Below are positions 29,363-37,881 of a stretch of 64,000 nucleotides of DNA, piece after piece. The translations under genes were made by a program, and so were the position numbers. Below the pieces are notes generated by a model. It ran no database searches. It saw nothing but the letters and a program-made list of their open reading frames with translations, and was not told the origin of the DNA. The DNA is from Planctomycetota bacterium (GTDB taxonomy: Bacteria > Planctomycetota > UBA1135 > GCA-002686595): the NCBI GenBank assembly GCA_016795245.1, contig JAEUIA010000117.1, positions 1-64,000 on the forward strand, given 5' to 3'. The first letter of the stretch is position 1. Every line of letters begins with the position of its first letter.

Positions 29363-30630
29363 AACCGATCGGCAGGCGGAGGCGGGCCTGGATGTGGCTC
29401 GCGAGCGCACTCGCGGTCCTCGTTCTCGCGGAGATCGCGTGCCGCATCGACGCGTTCTTTCCGCGCGCGCCTTACGACCGGCACAACGCGAAAAAGCACT
29501 TCACACAGCGCGCCGTGGCGGGCCCGGATCAGATCCTGTCGACCTTCGCCGCGCCGGATCCAGCCGGGTCCGAATCGTCGGTGCGCCCCTTTCCTCATCC
29601 GTACTTCGGTTGGTTCACCGAGCGCAATGCGCGCGTCTTGGAAGAGCAGGGACGCTGGTTCAGCGGAACGGAGAGCACGCAGACTTTCGATGTCATCGTC
29701 CTCGGCGGCTCGGTCGCGGCGGATTTCACGAATCGCGCGGGTGTCGCGCTCGAACGCCTGCTCGCCGCCGACCCCAAGCTCGCGAGCAAGCCCGTGCGGG
29801 TGTGGAACGACGCACACGCGGCGTTCAAGGCGCCCCAGACCGGCAACTTGTTGACGTGGCTTTTCGCGCTGGGGCACAGACCCGATGCGGTGATCTTGAT
29901 CGACGGGTTCAACGAACTCGCGATCGGCATGACCAACGCGCGTGCGAATTCGCATCCACTCATGCCCTCGTTCGAATTCTGGGGCGGCCTGGCGCGCGGG
30001 AAGGTCGTCGACGAGCATTCGCTGGACCTGCTGCTCGCCGTGCACACCGCCAACCAGTCGGAACAGAGCGTGGCGGGCACGGCGGTGAGTTGGGGTTTCT
30101 ACAACAGCGCATTGCTCACGCGCATCACGCTCGCGCGGCTTGCGTCCAGGCATCGCGCCTTCAACGCCGCACTGGCGCGCTATCAGGAGTACACACGCCC
30201 GCGGCTGGACGAGTACGCGGTCAGCGGCGTGACTTTCGATCCGGCGCCCGAAGCCGTGGTCGCGACCGCGGTGCGCGGGTGGAGCGAGAACGCGCGCCTC
30301 GTGCGAGCGTTGTGCCGCGAGCACGCGATTCCGCTGCTGCACCTGCTGCAGCCGACCTCGTACGACACGGGTTCGAAGCCGCTGACGCGCGAGGAAAAGC
30401 TCGCCGCCAACTCACCCTCGGCGTGGCGGGACGGCGTCCAGGGCGGCTATGGCTTGTTGCGCAAGGCGGCTCTGGATCTGTCGGCGGAGGATTGCCCGAT
30501 CCACGACGCCACGCGCTTGTTCGAACACCGACCTGAGCAGACCTTCGTCGATGTGTGTCACCTGAACGAACTCGGCATCAGCCTGCTCACCGAGCGCGTG
30601 GCGCAAGAACTGCTGCGCACGCTGCCTTGA
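29359..30630 (+). CDS. SGNH/GDSL hydrolase-like membrane-anchored protein
   Basis: A 423-residue protein starting at GTG 29359 (GTGA overlap). A signal-anchor helix (MWLASALAVLVLAEIACRI) lies near residues 12-30. Block I of SGNH hydrolases appears as VIVLGGSVAADF with the nucleophile-position Ser. Block III is probably DGFNEL, and a block V-like D-x2-H occurs as VDVCHLNELG near the end. These are the expected positions of Ser, Gly/Asn and Asp-His, but the spacing is loose. Such proteins modify acyl groups on carbohydrates or are inactive relatives. It ends two bases before the convergent C39-like gene. Confidence 0.6.
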   Translation: MKPIGRRRRAWMWLASALAVLVLAEIACRIDAFFPRAPYDRHNAKKHFTQRAVAGPDQILSTFAAPDPAGSESSVRPFPHPYFGWFTERNARVLEEQGRWFSGTESTQTFDVIVLGGSVAADFTNRAGVALERLLAADPKLASKPVRVWNDAHAAFKAPQTGNLLTWLFALGHRPDAVILIDGFNELAIGMTNARANSHPLMPSFEFWGGLARGKVVDEHSLDLLLAVHTANQSEQSVAGTAVSWGFYNSALLTRITLARLASRHRAFNAALARYQEYTRPRLDEYAVSGVTFDPAPEAVVATAVRGWSENARLVRALCREHAIPLLHLLQPTSYDTGSKPLTREEKLAANSPSAWRDGVQGGYGLLRKAALDLSAEDCPIHDATRLFEHRPEQTFVDVCHLNELGISLLTERVAQELLRTLP

Positions 30631-30632
30631 AT

Positions 30633-31715
30633 TCAGGGGCGAGCTTCGAGGATGTACGCCGTCCCGCCGCGCTCGAGCCAGCAGCGCTCCAGATCCGCGC
30701 GCTTGTAGACGAGGCGTCCGGGTTCGGGATCGGATGCGGCCGGGTCGTTGACCTGCACGCCGTCCGCGGCGTCGAAACCCGTGATCACCAGCAGATGTCC
30801 CGCGCTCTGCGCGTAAGGCGCGCCGGGCAGTTCACCAATTTTGACCGCGATGCTGGCGATGATCGGTTGACGCGCGCGAATCAATTCCTCGGCTTCACTC
30901 CAACTCGCGATGCGCGTGATGTAGCCGGGCACGCCGTAGGTGTACGCGGCTTGCACGTTGCGCGGCCAGTTGCCGTAGATGTCGTGGCGCGCGTCGAATG
31001 CGCGCGCGGCGATGTCGGCGGTCGGGTGACTCGCGCCGCGGTAGGCCATCACCATCGCGAGGCTCGTCGGGCTGCAGATGCGGTCGGCGATCTGTGGAGC
31101 TTCCGCGCGCTGACTGCGCGTCGGCACCGGCAAGCGAAAGGCTTTGGGGCCCGGCTCGATGGGTCGCGGTTCCACACGTCGCTCGCGATCGGAGAAGCAC
31201 AGCGTGAGCTTGTCCAGGCTCAGTTCCCCGCCGCGCGCGTTGCCGGTGCTCCACGCGCGCACGCGCACCTCGGCCGCGATGAACGTGGTCTGACCGCGGA
31301 AGAAATCCGTGTCGACCTTGCCGCCTTCGGTCTCCAGCACGCGCTCGACGTCCGGCACCGTGCCCCAATCGCCGACCCACAACCACGACGACCACTCACC
31401 GCTCACGCGCGCGACGCGCAACTCGACGCAGAACCCGGCGGCCTTGGGTACGTTCACGTTCCAGGACACGAGCAGATCGCGGAAGGGGTGCGCGGGTGTG
31501 AACGGTCTGGTCGTGAAGCGCGCTTCGCGTTCGAGTTGCGGTCCGCTCGGCGCGAGCAGGATGCAGCCTGCGCCTTCCTTGGCCCTCTGGATCTCACCTG
31601 CGCTCGCCAGATTCAGGGTCGCAAAGCGCGTCTCGACGAAGGGTACGAGCAGAGGTGCGGGCGTCTGGCACGGCGACGCGAGCGCGCCGGCTGCGAGGAT
31701 CAGGGCGTGCAACAT
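30633..31715 (-). CDS. Secreted C39-like cysteine peptidase
   Basis: A 360-residue protein with a short signal (LHALILAAGALASPC). The first 190 residues are beta-rich and may form an N-terminal accessory domain. The C-terminal half matches the peptidase C39-like family: the Cys segment RICSPTSLAMVMAYRG, a His segment SAGHLLVITGFD, and VNDPAA, which supply the Cys-His-Asp/Asn set. Bacteriocin-processing C39 domains belong to transporters; this stand-alone form is found in many secreted proteins of unknown substrate. It is convergent with the SGNH gene and divergent from the HEAT gene at 31953, with a 237-bp gap that shows no convincing promoter. Confidence 0.7.
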   Translation of the reverse strand: MLHALILAAGALASPCQTPAPLLVPFVETRFATLNLASAGEIQRAKEGAGCILLAPSGPQLEREARFTTRPFTPAHPFRDLLVSWNVNVPKAAGFCVELRVARVSGEWSSWLWVGDWGTVPDVERVLETEGGKVDTDFFRGQTTFIAAEVRVRAWSTGNARGGELSLDKLTLCFSDRERRVEPRPIEPGPKAFRLPVPTRSQRAEAPQIADRICSPTSLAMVMAYRGASHPTADIAARAFDARHDIYGNWPRNVQAAYTYGVPGYITRIASWSEAEELIRARQPIIASIAVKIGELPGAPYAQSAGHLLVITGFDAADGVQVNDPAASDPEPGRLVYKRADLERCWLERGGTAYILEARP

Positions 31716-31952
31716 ACCCGCAGTCTACGCATCACGGTTTCCCCATAGGAGTGCATAGGGACTACCGAGTGTGCGGCATCGCACTCCGTTCGCGCACGCC
31801 TGCCCCCCCTACGGGCGCCTGGGGCGCGCCGCTTGGGCTCGGCACGGGATCTGCGCAGGGAGACGCGCGGGCGGCGGGCCGTGGCGTATCCTGGACCCAC
31901 CGCACGCCTTGTTTCGTTCCCGCTGATCGAGCTTCGCGAGGGTCCAAGCACC

Positions 31953-33197
31953 ATGCGTCATCTGCCTCTTCTCTGCTGTTTCGCGCTCTGCTGGAGCGCT
32001 CCTTCTGCGCCGGCCCTCCCGTGCGCGAGCCCCGGTCTGCAGTCCGAGGCAAACGCAGATCACGCCGCCGAGAGGCGACGCATCCTGCACCTCGCGAGCG
32101 GTCAGAAGATCCGAGTGTTGTCGCGCTTCGTCGACGACCATTGGGAGTACCGATCGAAGAGCGGTTGGAAGGCGCTCGCCGACGGCGCGGTGCTCTCGAG
32201 CGCACTGGAGAGCGAGCTCTTGCGCGAGTGGAACACGCGCCGCGCCGCCCTCGATCTGCGCGATCTCGCCGCGCGCGTGCTGCTCGCGGACTGGGGCGCC
32301 ACAGCCGGCCTCATGACCGAAGTGTTGGCCGAGCTGGACGCGACGCTCACCTTCGAGCCCGATCACGTCGGCGCGCGCGAAGTGCTGAAGAAGCACTGGT
32401 TTTTCAGCGTGCCCTCGCTTCAGGGCACGGCCGATGAACTGGCAGCTTCCGAAGAGGAGTTGTTGCGCTTCGGCGCGGCACAGACGCCCTCGGGTCGCGA
32501 ACTGGCTGCGCTGGAATTGGCGCGCCACCCCGAGAAGTCCGCGTTCCTCCCGCGCCTCGTGCGCGAGTTGCACTCGAATGTCGTCACGCGTCGCTCGTTC
32601 GCCACGCTCGTGTTGCGACGCGTCTACCCCGGTCAAGAAGCGCGGCCGTTGATGATGCACGCCGTGCTCGACGCTTCGGCCGACGTGCGCCAGGGTTCGG
32701 CGTTGGCCTTGAAGGCCGCGAACGAGCCGGCGTTGTGCGTGCCGATCTTGCGCGCGATGAAGTCGCGCTCACCGCTCGTGCGCACCTACGCAGTCGAAGC
32801 GTTGGGATTCATGGGCTACGCCGCCGCGGTCGAGCCGCTCGTCCAGAGCTTGAGCGCGGCCCAGAGCTCGGGTGGCGGGGCGGATCGTCTGCCGCACTCG
32901 AACATCTTCATCGGCCGCCAGGTTGCGTACGTGCAGGATTTCGACGTCGAAGTAGCGATGTTCCAGGCAGTGGCCGACCCGAGCGTCAACGTGTTGATCG
33001 AGGGCTCCGTGCTCGATGTCGCGGTCGCGGGTGAACTCGAGATGTCGTTCGCCACCGAGAGCCTCGCGATCCAGAATTCGCTCGCGAAGCTCACTAACGA
33101 GATGCCCGGGCGCAGCGCGCGCGCCTGGCTCGCGTGGTGGGAGAAGAACGCGTCGAAGTGGCGTTCGGAGGAACTCTCGCGGCCGAAGACCGGCTGA
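31953..33197 (+). CDS. Secreted HEAT-repeat protein
   Basis: A 414-residue protein. The start is ATG 31953, with GAGG upstream and a signal peptide (LPLLCCFALCWSAPSAPALP). Residues about 175-300 show HEAT-like helical pairs: LAALELARHPEKSAFLPRLV, VVTRRSFATLVLRRV, VRQGSALALKAANEPALCVP and LVRTYAVEALGFMGYAAAVEPL. The segment VPLLVQSL-to-HSNIFIGRQVAYVQDFDVEVA is a recognisable planctomycete feature of unknown role. Near the end, ARAWLAWWEKN resembles the close of similar proteins. No enzyme motif. It is likely a periplasmic interaction protein. Confidence 0.65.
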   Translation: MRHLPLLCCFALCWSAPSAPALPCASPGLQSEANADHAAERRRILHLASGQKIRVLSRFVDDHWEYRSKSGWKALADGAVLSSALESELLREWNTRRAALDLRDLAARVLLADWGATAGLMTEVLAELDATLTFEPDHVGAREVLKKHWFFSVPSLQGTADELAASEEELLRFGAAQTPSGRELAALELARHPEKSAFLPRLVRELHSNVVTRRSFATLVLRRVYPGQEARPLMMHAVLDASADVRQGSALALKAANEPALCVPILRAMKSRSPLVRTYAVEALGFMGYAAAVEPLVQSLSAAQSSGGGADRLPHSNIFIGRQVAYVQDFDVEVAMFQAVADPSVNVLIEGSVLDVAVAGELEMSFATESLAIQNSLAKLTNEMPGRSARAWLAWWEKNASKWRSEELSRPKTG

Positions 33198-33206
33198 GCG
33201 CGGAGT

Positions 33207-34310
33207 TCAGTGCCCGACCAGGATCGCGATCACGATGTCGATCGCGATCAAGAGGATGACGATGCCCTCCAGCACTTCCATGCGCGAGCCGGCCGAGTCG
33301 TCGTGCACCTTCTGGTAGATGCTCTCGATCGTGTCGAGCTTGCGCAGGATGCCTGTGTTCCACTCGCTCATTCGGTAGCGGCCTGAGACCTGGCGGTAGA
33401 CGCGCGCGAGGTACTGATCCCCCAGCATCTTGATCGCGTTCGACACGCGCTCGAACAGGATGGCGCTGTCGACCTTGCGCTGCGCGACGCGCGCGAATTC
33501 CTTGCGCGCCGCGCCGGTCATGCGCAGATTCAGCCACACGCGCGGCGCATTCGACGATTCGTAGGCGCGGTCGAGCGCCTTGTCCAACTGCGCGTCCAAG
33601 AAGCGCATCTCGAGCAACTGCAGATTGGCAAATTCGAGCACCGCCAGGACGTCGTCCGGCTCGCGGTCGATGAGCAGCGCCGCATTCCAGTCGAGCAAGG
33701 CGACGTCGCGCGTGCCGAACGACACGCGGCTCGCGAGCGCGTCGGTGATCTCCTGATCGCTCAGGGGGTCGCGCTCCGAGCGCAGGAGCCGCGCGATCGA
33801 CGGTGCGTGCAAGGTGTGCAGGTCCGAGAGCGGCACGTCCTCGGCGAAACTGTCGATCTGAAACACGAGGTAGTCCTCGTCGAGGTCCGCGACGCCCGGC
33901 TTGTCGACGGCCTCGCGCACGAGTTCCAAGAGGTTGGTGACGCGCTCGCGCGAATCCGTGCGAAAGACTTCGCTGGAGGCCAGGTCAGCCGACAGCCGGA
34001 TCAGATCCTCGAATTCCCCGGCGAAAGGCAGCGTGTACGCCACCGAGACGCCGCCGAAATCGAACAGCGTGATCTCGACCGACCCCGCGCTCACGTGCGC
34101 ACCGATCGCGATCGGTTCGATGTCCTGTACGACGTGCAGAGGCGACGGGTCGAACTGGAAGTACTGCGGCGCGTGGCCCTTGTGCTTGATGCGCTCGTCG
34201 GCCTGCAGACCCTTGACGTAGCGGCTGCAACGATCGAGCTGGATCGAAAGGCCGATGTCGTAGGCGAAGAGGACGCGGACGAGTCCTCGTTGGATGCGCG
34301 GTAGAGACAT
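33207..34310 (-). CDS. RMD1/YagE (DUF155) family protein
   Basis: The start at ATG 34310 gives 367 residues; GTG 34316 is an alternative. The C-terminal half carries the DUF155 features: AKVD/VDSAILFERVSNAIKMLGDQYLARVY, then RMSEWNTGILRKLDTIESIYQ, and a terminal membrane helix preceded by RMEVLEG (EGIVILLIAIDIVIAILVG). Eukaryotic RMD1 relatives sit in mitochondrial or other membranes, and the bacterial role is not established. Convergent with the HEAT gene (9 bases apart). Its upstream region is taken up by the large inverted repeat at 34335-34495, so the promoter lies in or beyond that element. Confidence 0.82.
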   Translation of the reverse strand: MSLPRIQRGLVRVLFAYDIGLSIQLDRCSRYVKGLQADERIKHKGHAPQYFQFDPSPLHVVQDIEPIAIGAHVSAGSVEITLFDFGGVSVAYTLPFAGEFEDLIRLSADLASSEVFRTDSRERVTNLLELVREAVDKPGVADLDEDYLVFQIDSFAEDVPLSDLHTLHAPSIARLLRSERDPLSDQEITDALASRVSFGTRDVALLDWNAALLIDREPDDVLAVLEFANLQLLEMRFLDAQLDKALDRAYESSNAPRVWLNLRMTGAARKEFARVAQRKVDSAILFERVSNAIKMLGDQYLARVYRQVSGRYRMSEWNTGILRKLDTIESIYQKVHDDSAGSRMEVLEGIVILLIAIDIVIAILVGH

Positions 34311-34334
34311 ACACACGGCAGCCTACCAAGGGTA

Positions 34335-34495
34335 CGGCGTCAGTCTCCACTTGCCGATCTGTTGAATACGGTGCCAGAGCAATTTCATCACACTTCACTG
34401 CCCGGTGTTGAGCGACGGCCAACGGCGGACTGCGAAGTGTGATGAAATTGCTCTGGCACCGTATCCAACAGATCGGCAAGTGGAGACTGACGCCG
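34335..34495. repeat. Large near-perfect inverted repeat, possible non-autonomous element
   Basis: The arms at 34335-34396 and 34434-34495 are 62 bp each, with a single mismatch (34365 region, A opposite C), separated by a 37-bp loop at 34397-34433. The arms hold no ORF. No clear target-site duplication flanks it. It lies between two minus-strand genes, after the DUF1080 stop and before the RMD1 start. The size and symmetry suggest a MITE-like or REP/RAYT-type element. A very strong transcript hairpin would also stop or stabilise the upstream mRNA. Confidence 0.85.
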
Positions 34496-34528
34496 CGCCG
34501 TCACTGTCGAGTCAGTCGTTGCAGGCCA

Positions 34529-37117
34529 CTAGAGCTTGCGAATCTTGATGTTGCGAAAGGCGACGCGATCGCCGTGGTCTTGCAGGCAGATCTTGCCTGT
34601 GCGCGCCAGGCCGTACTCGGGCATGGAGGCGAATTTTGAGCGCGCGACGGCGGCTTTCCAGTCGTCGGACCACAGCTCGTATTCACACGCTTTCGACCCG
34701 TTGAGCCAGTGCTCGACATGCGCGCCCTCCACCACGATTCGCGCTTGATTCCACATTCCCACGGGCAGCGTGTAGTCGCGTTCGGGCGCGTGCAGCGCGT
34801 AGTTGGCGCCGGCGGATGTCAGCGGATTCCCGCCGTCGGGGTGATTCTCGCCGTCGAGGATCTGCATCTCGGGACCGGACTGCCACGGGTGATCCAGCCG
34901 CTCCGCCACGCGATAGAACACGCCGCTGTTTCCGCCCTTCCCGATGCGCCATTCGAGCAACAGTTCGAAGTCCTGGTAGTCGCGCACGGTGACGAGATCG
35001 CCGCCGCCGCCCGCGCACACGAGTGCCTGCTCTTCGACGGACCAGTTCCCGGGCAGCGCGTCGGACTTGTATCCGCGCCAGCCCTGGGTCGTCACGCCGT
35101 CGAAGAGCAATTCGAATTGGGCCGCGCGTTCGGAGGCGCTCAGCACGTTCTGCGGCGCGGCGGTCGGGCGATCACGCGCAACCGTCGGCTTGTCGATCGG
35201 AAGGCGATGGAGCGTGTACCAGGCCTGCGTCGTCCAGAGCCGTGAACCGGACTCGTCCGTGAGCGGCCCGACCACGCGCAGGGCCACGACATGGCCCGGC
35301 TTCAATCCGTCGAGGCGGAGGTCGACGCTCTTCTGGTCCGCATGGATCGACACAGCGCGAACGCGCAGCTTCTCGGAATCGACCTTGGGCCCGCCGTACT
35401 CCGCGGTCGGCACGTAACGCCACTGCTCGACGTCCCAATTCTCGAGTTCCCAACCCCTGCCGGGCGCGATCGGTCGCGTGAATTCGAGCGCGACTCCGTC
35501 CGAGCGCGCGCTCATCGACAGGATCTCGAACGGCACCTTTCCGTTGAACGTCGCGCGCTGCAGCCCGTACTTCTGCTTGCCCTCCTGTCCCCAGTTGCCG
35601 GTCGATCCGATGCCGCCGACGTAGAGCGCGCCGTCGGGGCCGAACGCGGTGCGATTGATGCCGGCCTCGAAGCCCTGTGACCAATCGATCACGCAACCCT
35701 GCCACACGCCGTCGACGCGCTCGAGCACATCGCGCTTCAGACCGCCGTGCGTCACATCGCCATGACACAGCTGACCGCTGTACGGCCCCCAACCGGCGGG
35801 AATCGTCGTCGGATTCGAAGGACTGTTGCCGATCTCGTTCTGCGGCAGCCACAACACGGGCGGCGTGACGGAGAGGTCCTGCGCCGCGTCCAGCAACACG
35901 GCGCGCGAGCCGTAGAAAGCGCCCGTTTCCAAGCGCAACAGCTTCGAGCTCGGCAGCCAGTCGCCTTGATTGTCGGTCAGAAAAATGTCGCCGTTCGGTC
36001 CCAGCCCGATCCCGTTCGGTGTCCGCAATCCGTGCGCGACGGTCTCCGTGGCGCCGCTCTCGATGTTCACGCGCAGCGTCGAACCTCGACCCGGAACTTG
36101 CGGCTGCGTGCTCTTGCCGCCCGGATCGATCGCGATCGCGAGGTTGAAGTACAGCCAACCGTCCTTCTCGACGAGTCCGAACGCGAACTCGTGGAAGTTC
36201 GGTGACACGTCCCAGGCTTGACTGACGCAGCGATAGTGATCGCACACGCCGTCGTCGTCGGTGTCGACGAGTTCGGTCAGTTCCTGTTTCTGGAGCACGA
36301 ACACGCGCCCCTTCACGACCGCGATGCCGAGCGGCTCGGCCAGACCGCTCGCAAAGCGCGAGACCTTGACCCTGGACTTGTCGCCCGTCGCCGCGCCCTC
36401 GACGAAGTACACAGCACCCACCTCGTCCCAGGTCGTGATCGCCATGCGCCCGTCGGGCATCCACGCGATGCCGCCCACGCGCGGTTTGAAATCGTCGGGG
36501 TGGATCGTCGTGATGTCCAAGGCCGGGTGCGCCGCATTCAGCGGCTGTCCGTCTCCTGGTCGGCCTTTCGAGAGCGGCTTCAAGACGCGCTTCGCTCCGG
36601 GCGCCGTCACGCGTACTTCGCCCTGGTGACAGGACAGCGCACTCTCGGGTACGACTTCGAACGTGCTCGCGCCGGGCTTCTGCCACTCGAGCTTCAATTT
36701 CCAGCCGCCGTAGCACTGGAAGAACCACAGATCGAGCGAATGCAATCCGGCGGTCAAGTCGATCGTCGCGCTGCGCGCCTCGGGCCCGTGCAGCCCGTCG
36801 TGGTCGATCAGCGTCTTGGCATCCAGCTTCAGGATCGAACCGTCGTCGCTCGTGAGCTTGAACGTGTACGAACCGGCGACGTCTGCCGACACGTAGCCGC
36901 TCACATGCGCCATGAACGTCTCCTCGAAGCCGCCCACCGACTCGTCTTCGAGATCGACGGTAGCCTGGATGCGCGCCACGTTCGGCGTCTGACCCGCGAC
37001 GAGCGGCATGACCTTGTCCAAGGGCTCGCCGATGAAATAGAAGCGTGCCGACAAGCCCGGCTCGAGCGGACCGGGCTCGCCCTGCATGAGAGCCGAAAGC
37101 AACAGTGCCGCGATCAT
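34529..37117 (-). CDS. PA14 / sorbosone-dehydrogenase-like propeller / DUF1080 fusion
   Basis: An 862-residue exported protein. Start ATG 37117 (ATGA overlap) with a short signal (IAALLLSALMQG). Residues about 20-145 match a PA14 carbohydrate-binding domain (GLSARFYFIGEPLD, GSYTFKLTSDDGSILKLD, HSLDLWFFQCYGGWKLKLEW). Residues about 190-560 match the PVC-type glucose/sorbosone dehydrogenase propeller (WMPDGRMAITTWDEVGAVYF, GLRTPNGIGLGPNGDIFLTDNQG). Residues about 675-862 are DUF1080, now called 3-keto-disaccharide hydrolase (ELLFDGVTTQGWRGYK, FELLLEWRIGKGGNSGVFYR, ending DRVAFRNIKIRKL). It binds a glycan and likely hydrolyses a 3-keto-glycoside outside the cytoplasm. Confidence 0.87.
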   Translation of the reverse strand: MIAALLLSALMQGEPGPLEPGLSARFYFIGEPLDKVMPLVAGQTPNVARIQATVDLEDESVGGFEETFMAHVSGYVSADVAGSYTFKLTSDDGSILKLDAKTLIDHDGLHGPEARSATIDLTAGLHSLDLWFFQCYGGWKLKLEWQKPGASTFEVVPESALSCHQGEVRVTAPGAKRVLKPLSKGRPGDGQPLNAAHPALDITTIHPDDFKPRVGGIAWMPDGRMAITTWDEVGAVYFVEGAATGDKSRVKVSRFASGLAEPLGIAVVKGRVFVLQKQELTELVDTDDDGVCDHYRCVSQAWDVSPNFHEFAFGLVEKDGWLYFNLAIAIDPGGKSTQPQVPGRGSTLRVNIESGATETVAHGLRTPNGIGLGPNGDIFLTDNQGDWLPSSKLLRLETGAFYGSRAVLLDAAQDLSVTPPVLWLPQNEIGNSPSNPTTIPAGWGPYSGQLCHGDVTHGGLKRDVLERVDGVWQGCVIDWSQGFEAGINRTAFGPDGALYVGGIGSTGNWGQEGKQKYGLQRATFNGKVPFEILSMSARSDGVALEFTRPIAPGRGWELENWDVEQWRYVPTAEYGGPKVDSEKLRVRAVSIHADQKSVDLRLDGLKPGHVVALRVVGPLTDESGSRLWTTQAWYTLHRLPIDKPTVARDRPTAAPQNVLSASERAAQFELLFDGVTTQGWRGYKSDALPGNWSVEEQALVCAGGGGDLVTVRDYQDFELLLEWRIGKGGNSGVFYRVAERLDHPWQSGPEMQILDGENHPDGGNPLTSAGANYALHAPERDYTLPVGMWNQARIVVEGAHVEHWLNGSKACEYELWSDDWKAAVARSKFASMPEYGLARTGKICLQDHGDRVAFRNIKIRKL

Positions 37118-37881
37118 CTGCGCTCCTGCGGTTGCTCCGGCGCGTCCACCGGCTTGAAGACCAGCGCGACCGTGTTCCTGGGTCTCTGTGATGTGAGCGG
37201 CATCTGCGACCACACGCGCGTCGCGATCACGACGCCCTTCTCGTCCTTCTGGTCTTCGAAGCGCTCGCGCTCCAGGGCCGAAGCGAGCTTGGCGGCGACG
37301 CTGTCGGTGCGCATCGTCAGGTTGATCTGTTCGCCTTCCAGGAGGCCGATGGCCTGGAATTCACGCTGCAGGGTCGGCTGCGCTCCGTCCTCCAGCCCGG
37401 CGTCCTCAAGCGTCGTCGCGTTCATCCACTCGCGTGGCCGCACGCACTCCGGTCGCTCGCGCACGAGCACTTCGCGCTTGTCGCCGAACGTGATCTTCCA
37501 TTCCAGAACGACGCGACCGTACTCGAGGATGTACCCGACGTAGCTCGCGTGCGCAGGCGTGGGTTTGCCGTTCACGTACGCGGTCCACGCCGGCCCGTCG
37601 GTCCCGGTCGTGTACACGTGGCCGCGGCTCGTGGGCTGCGGACCGTGCACGGTGGTGTACACCGCGCCGTCGAAACGCACGCCGCCGTTCCAGGCCTTGA
37701 ACAATCCGGCGCTCTGTGTGTCCCACGCGACCCACAGGTCATCAGCCAAGGCCGCGATGACGATGCGCGGGCGCTTGTCCAGGACGCAGCGGAACACGAA
37801 CGGATCGCGCGGACGCACGGGCAGCAGCGGCGCCGGCGTCGGCTGCTGAAGCAGCGTCAACAAGAGCGGTGTGAGGATCAT
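37114..37881 (-). CDS. Secreted protein of PVC glycoside clusters, N-terminal partner of propeller proteins
   Basis: A 255-residue protein, start ATG 37881 in an ATGA overlap, with a signal peptide (ILTPLLLTLLQQ). The body has the segments PRDPFVFRCVLDKRPRIVIA, DDLWVAWDTQSAGLFKAWNGG, and VRFDGAVYTTVHGPQPTSRG. I recall this pattern from secreted or cytochrome-linked proteins of Verrucomicrobia and Planctomycetes that accompany or are fused to sorbosone-dehydrogenase-like propellers. It has no recognised catalytic site. Coupled to both the permease (upstream) and the PA14-DUF1080 fusion (downstream). Confidence 0.62.
   Translation of the reverse strand: MILTPLLLTLLQQPTPAPLLPVRPRDPFVFRCVLDKRPRIVIAALADDLWVAWDTQSAGLFKAWNGGVRFDGAVYTTVHGPQPTSRGHVYTTGTDGPAWTAYVNGKPTPAHASYVGYILEYGRVVLEWKITFGDKREVLVRERPECVRPREWMNATTLEDAGLEDGAQPTLQREFQAIGLLEGEQINLTMRTDSVAAKLASALERERFEDQKDEKGVVIATRVWSQMPLTSQRPRNTVALVFKPVDAPEQPQERR

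Noticed and set aside
34399..34432. tRNA or small RNA gene in the loop of the inverted repeat
   Set aside because: The 37-base loop has no cloverleaf and no promoter; the symmetric arms are better explained as a repeat element.
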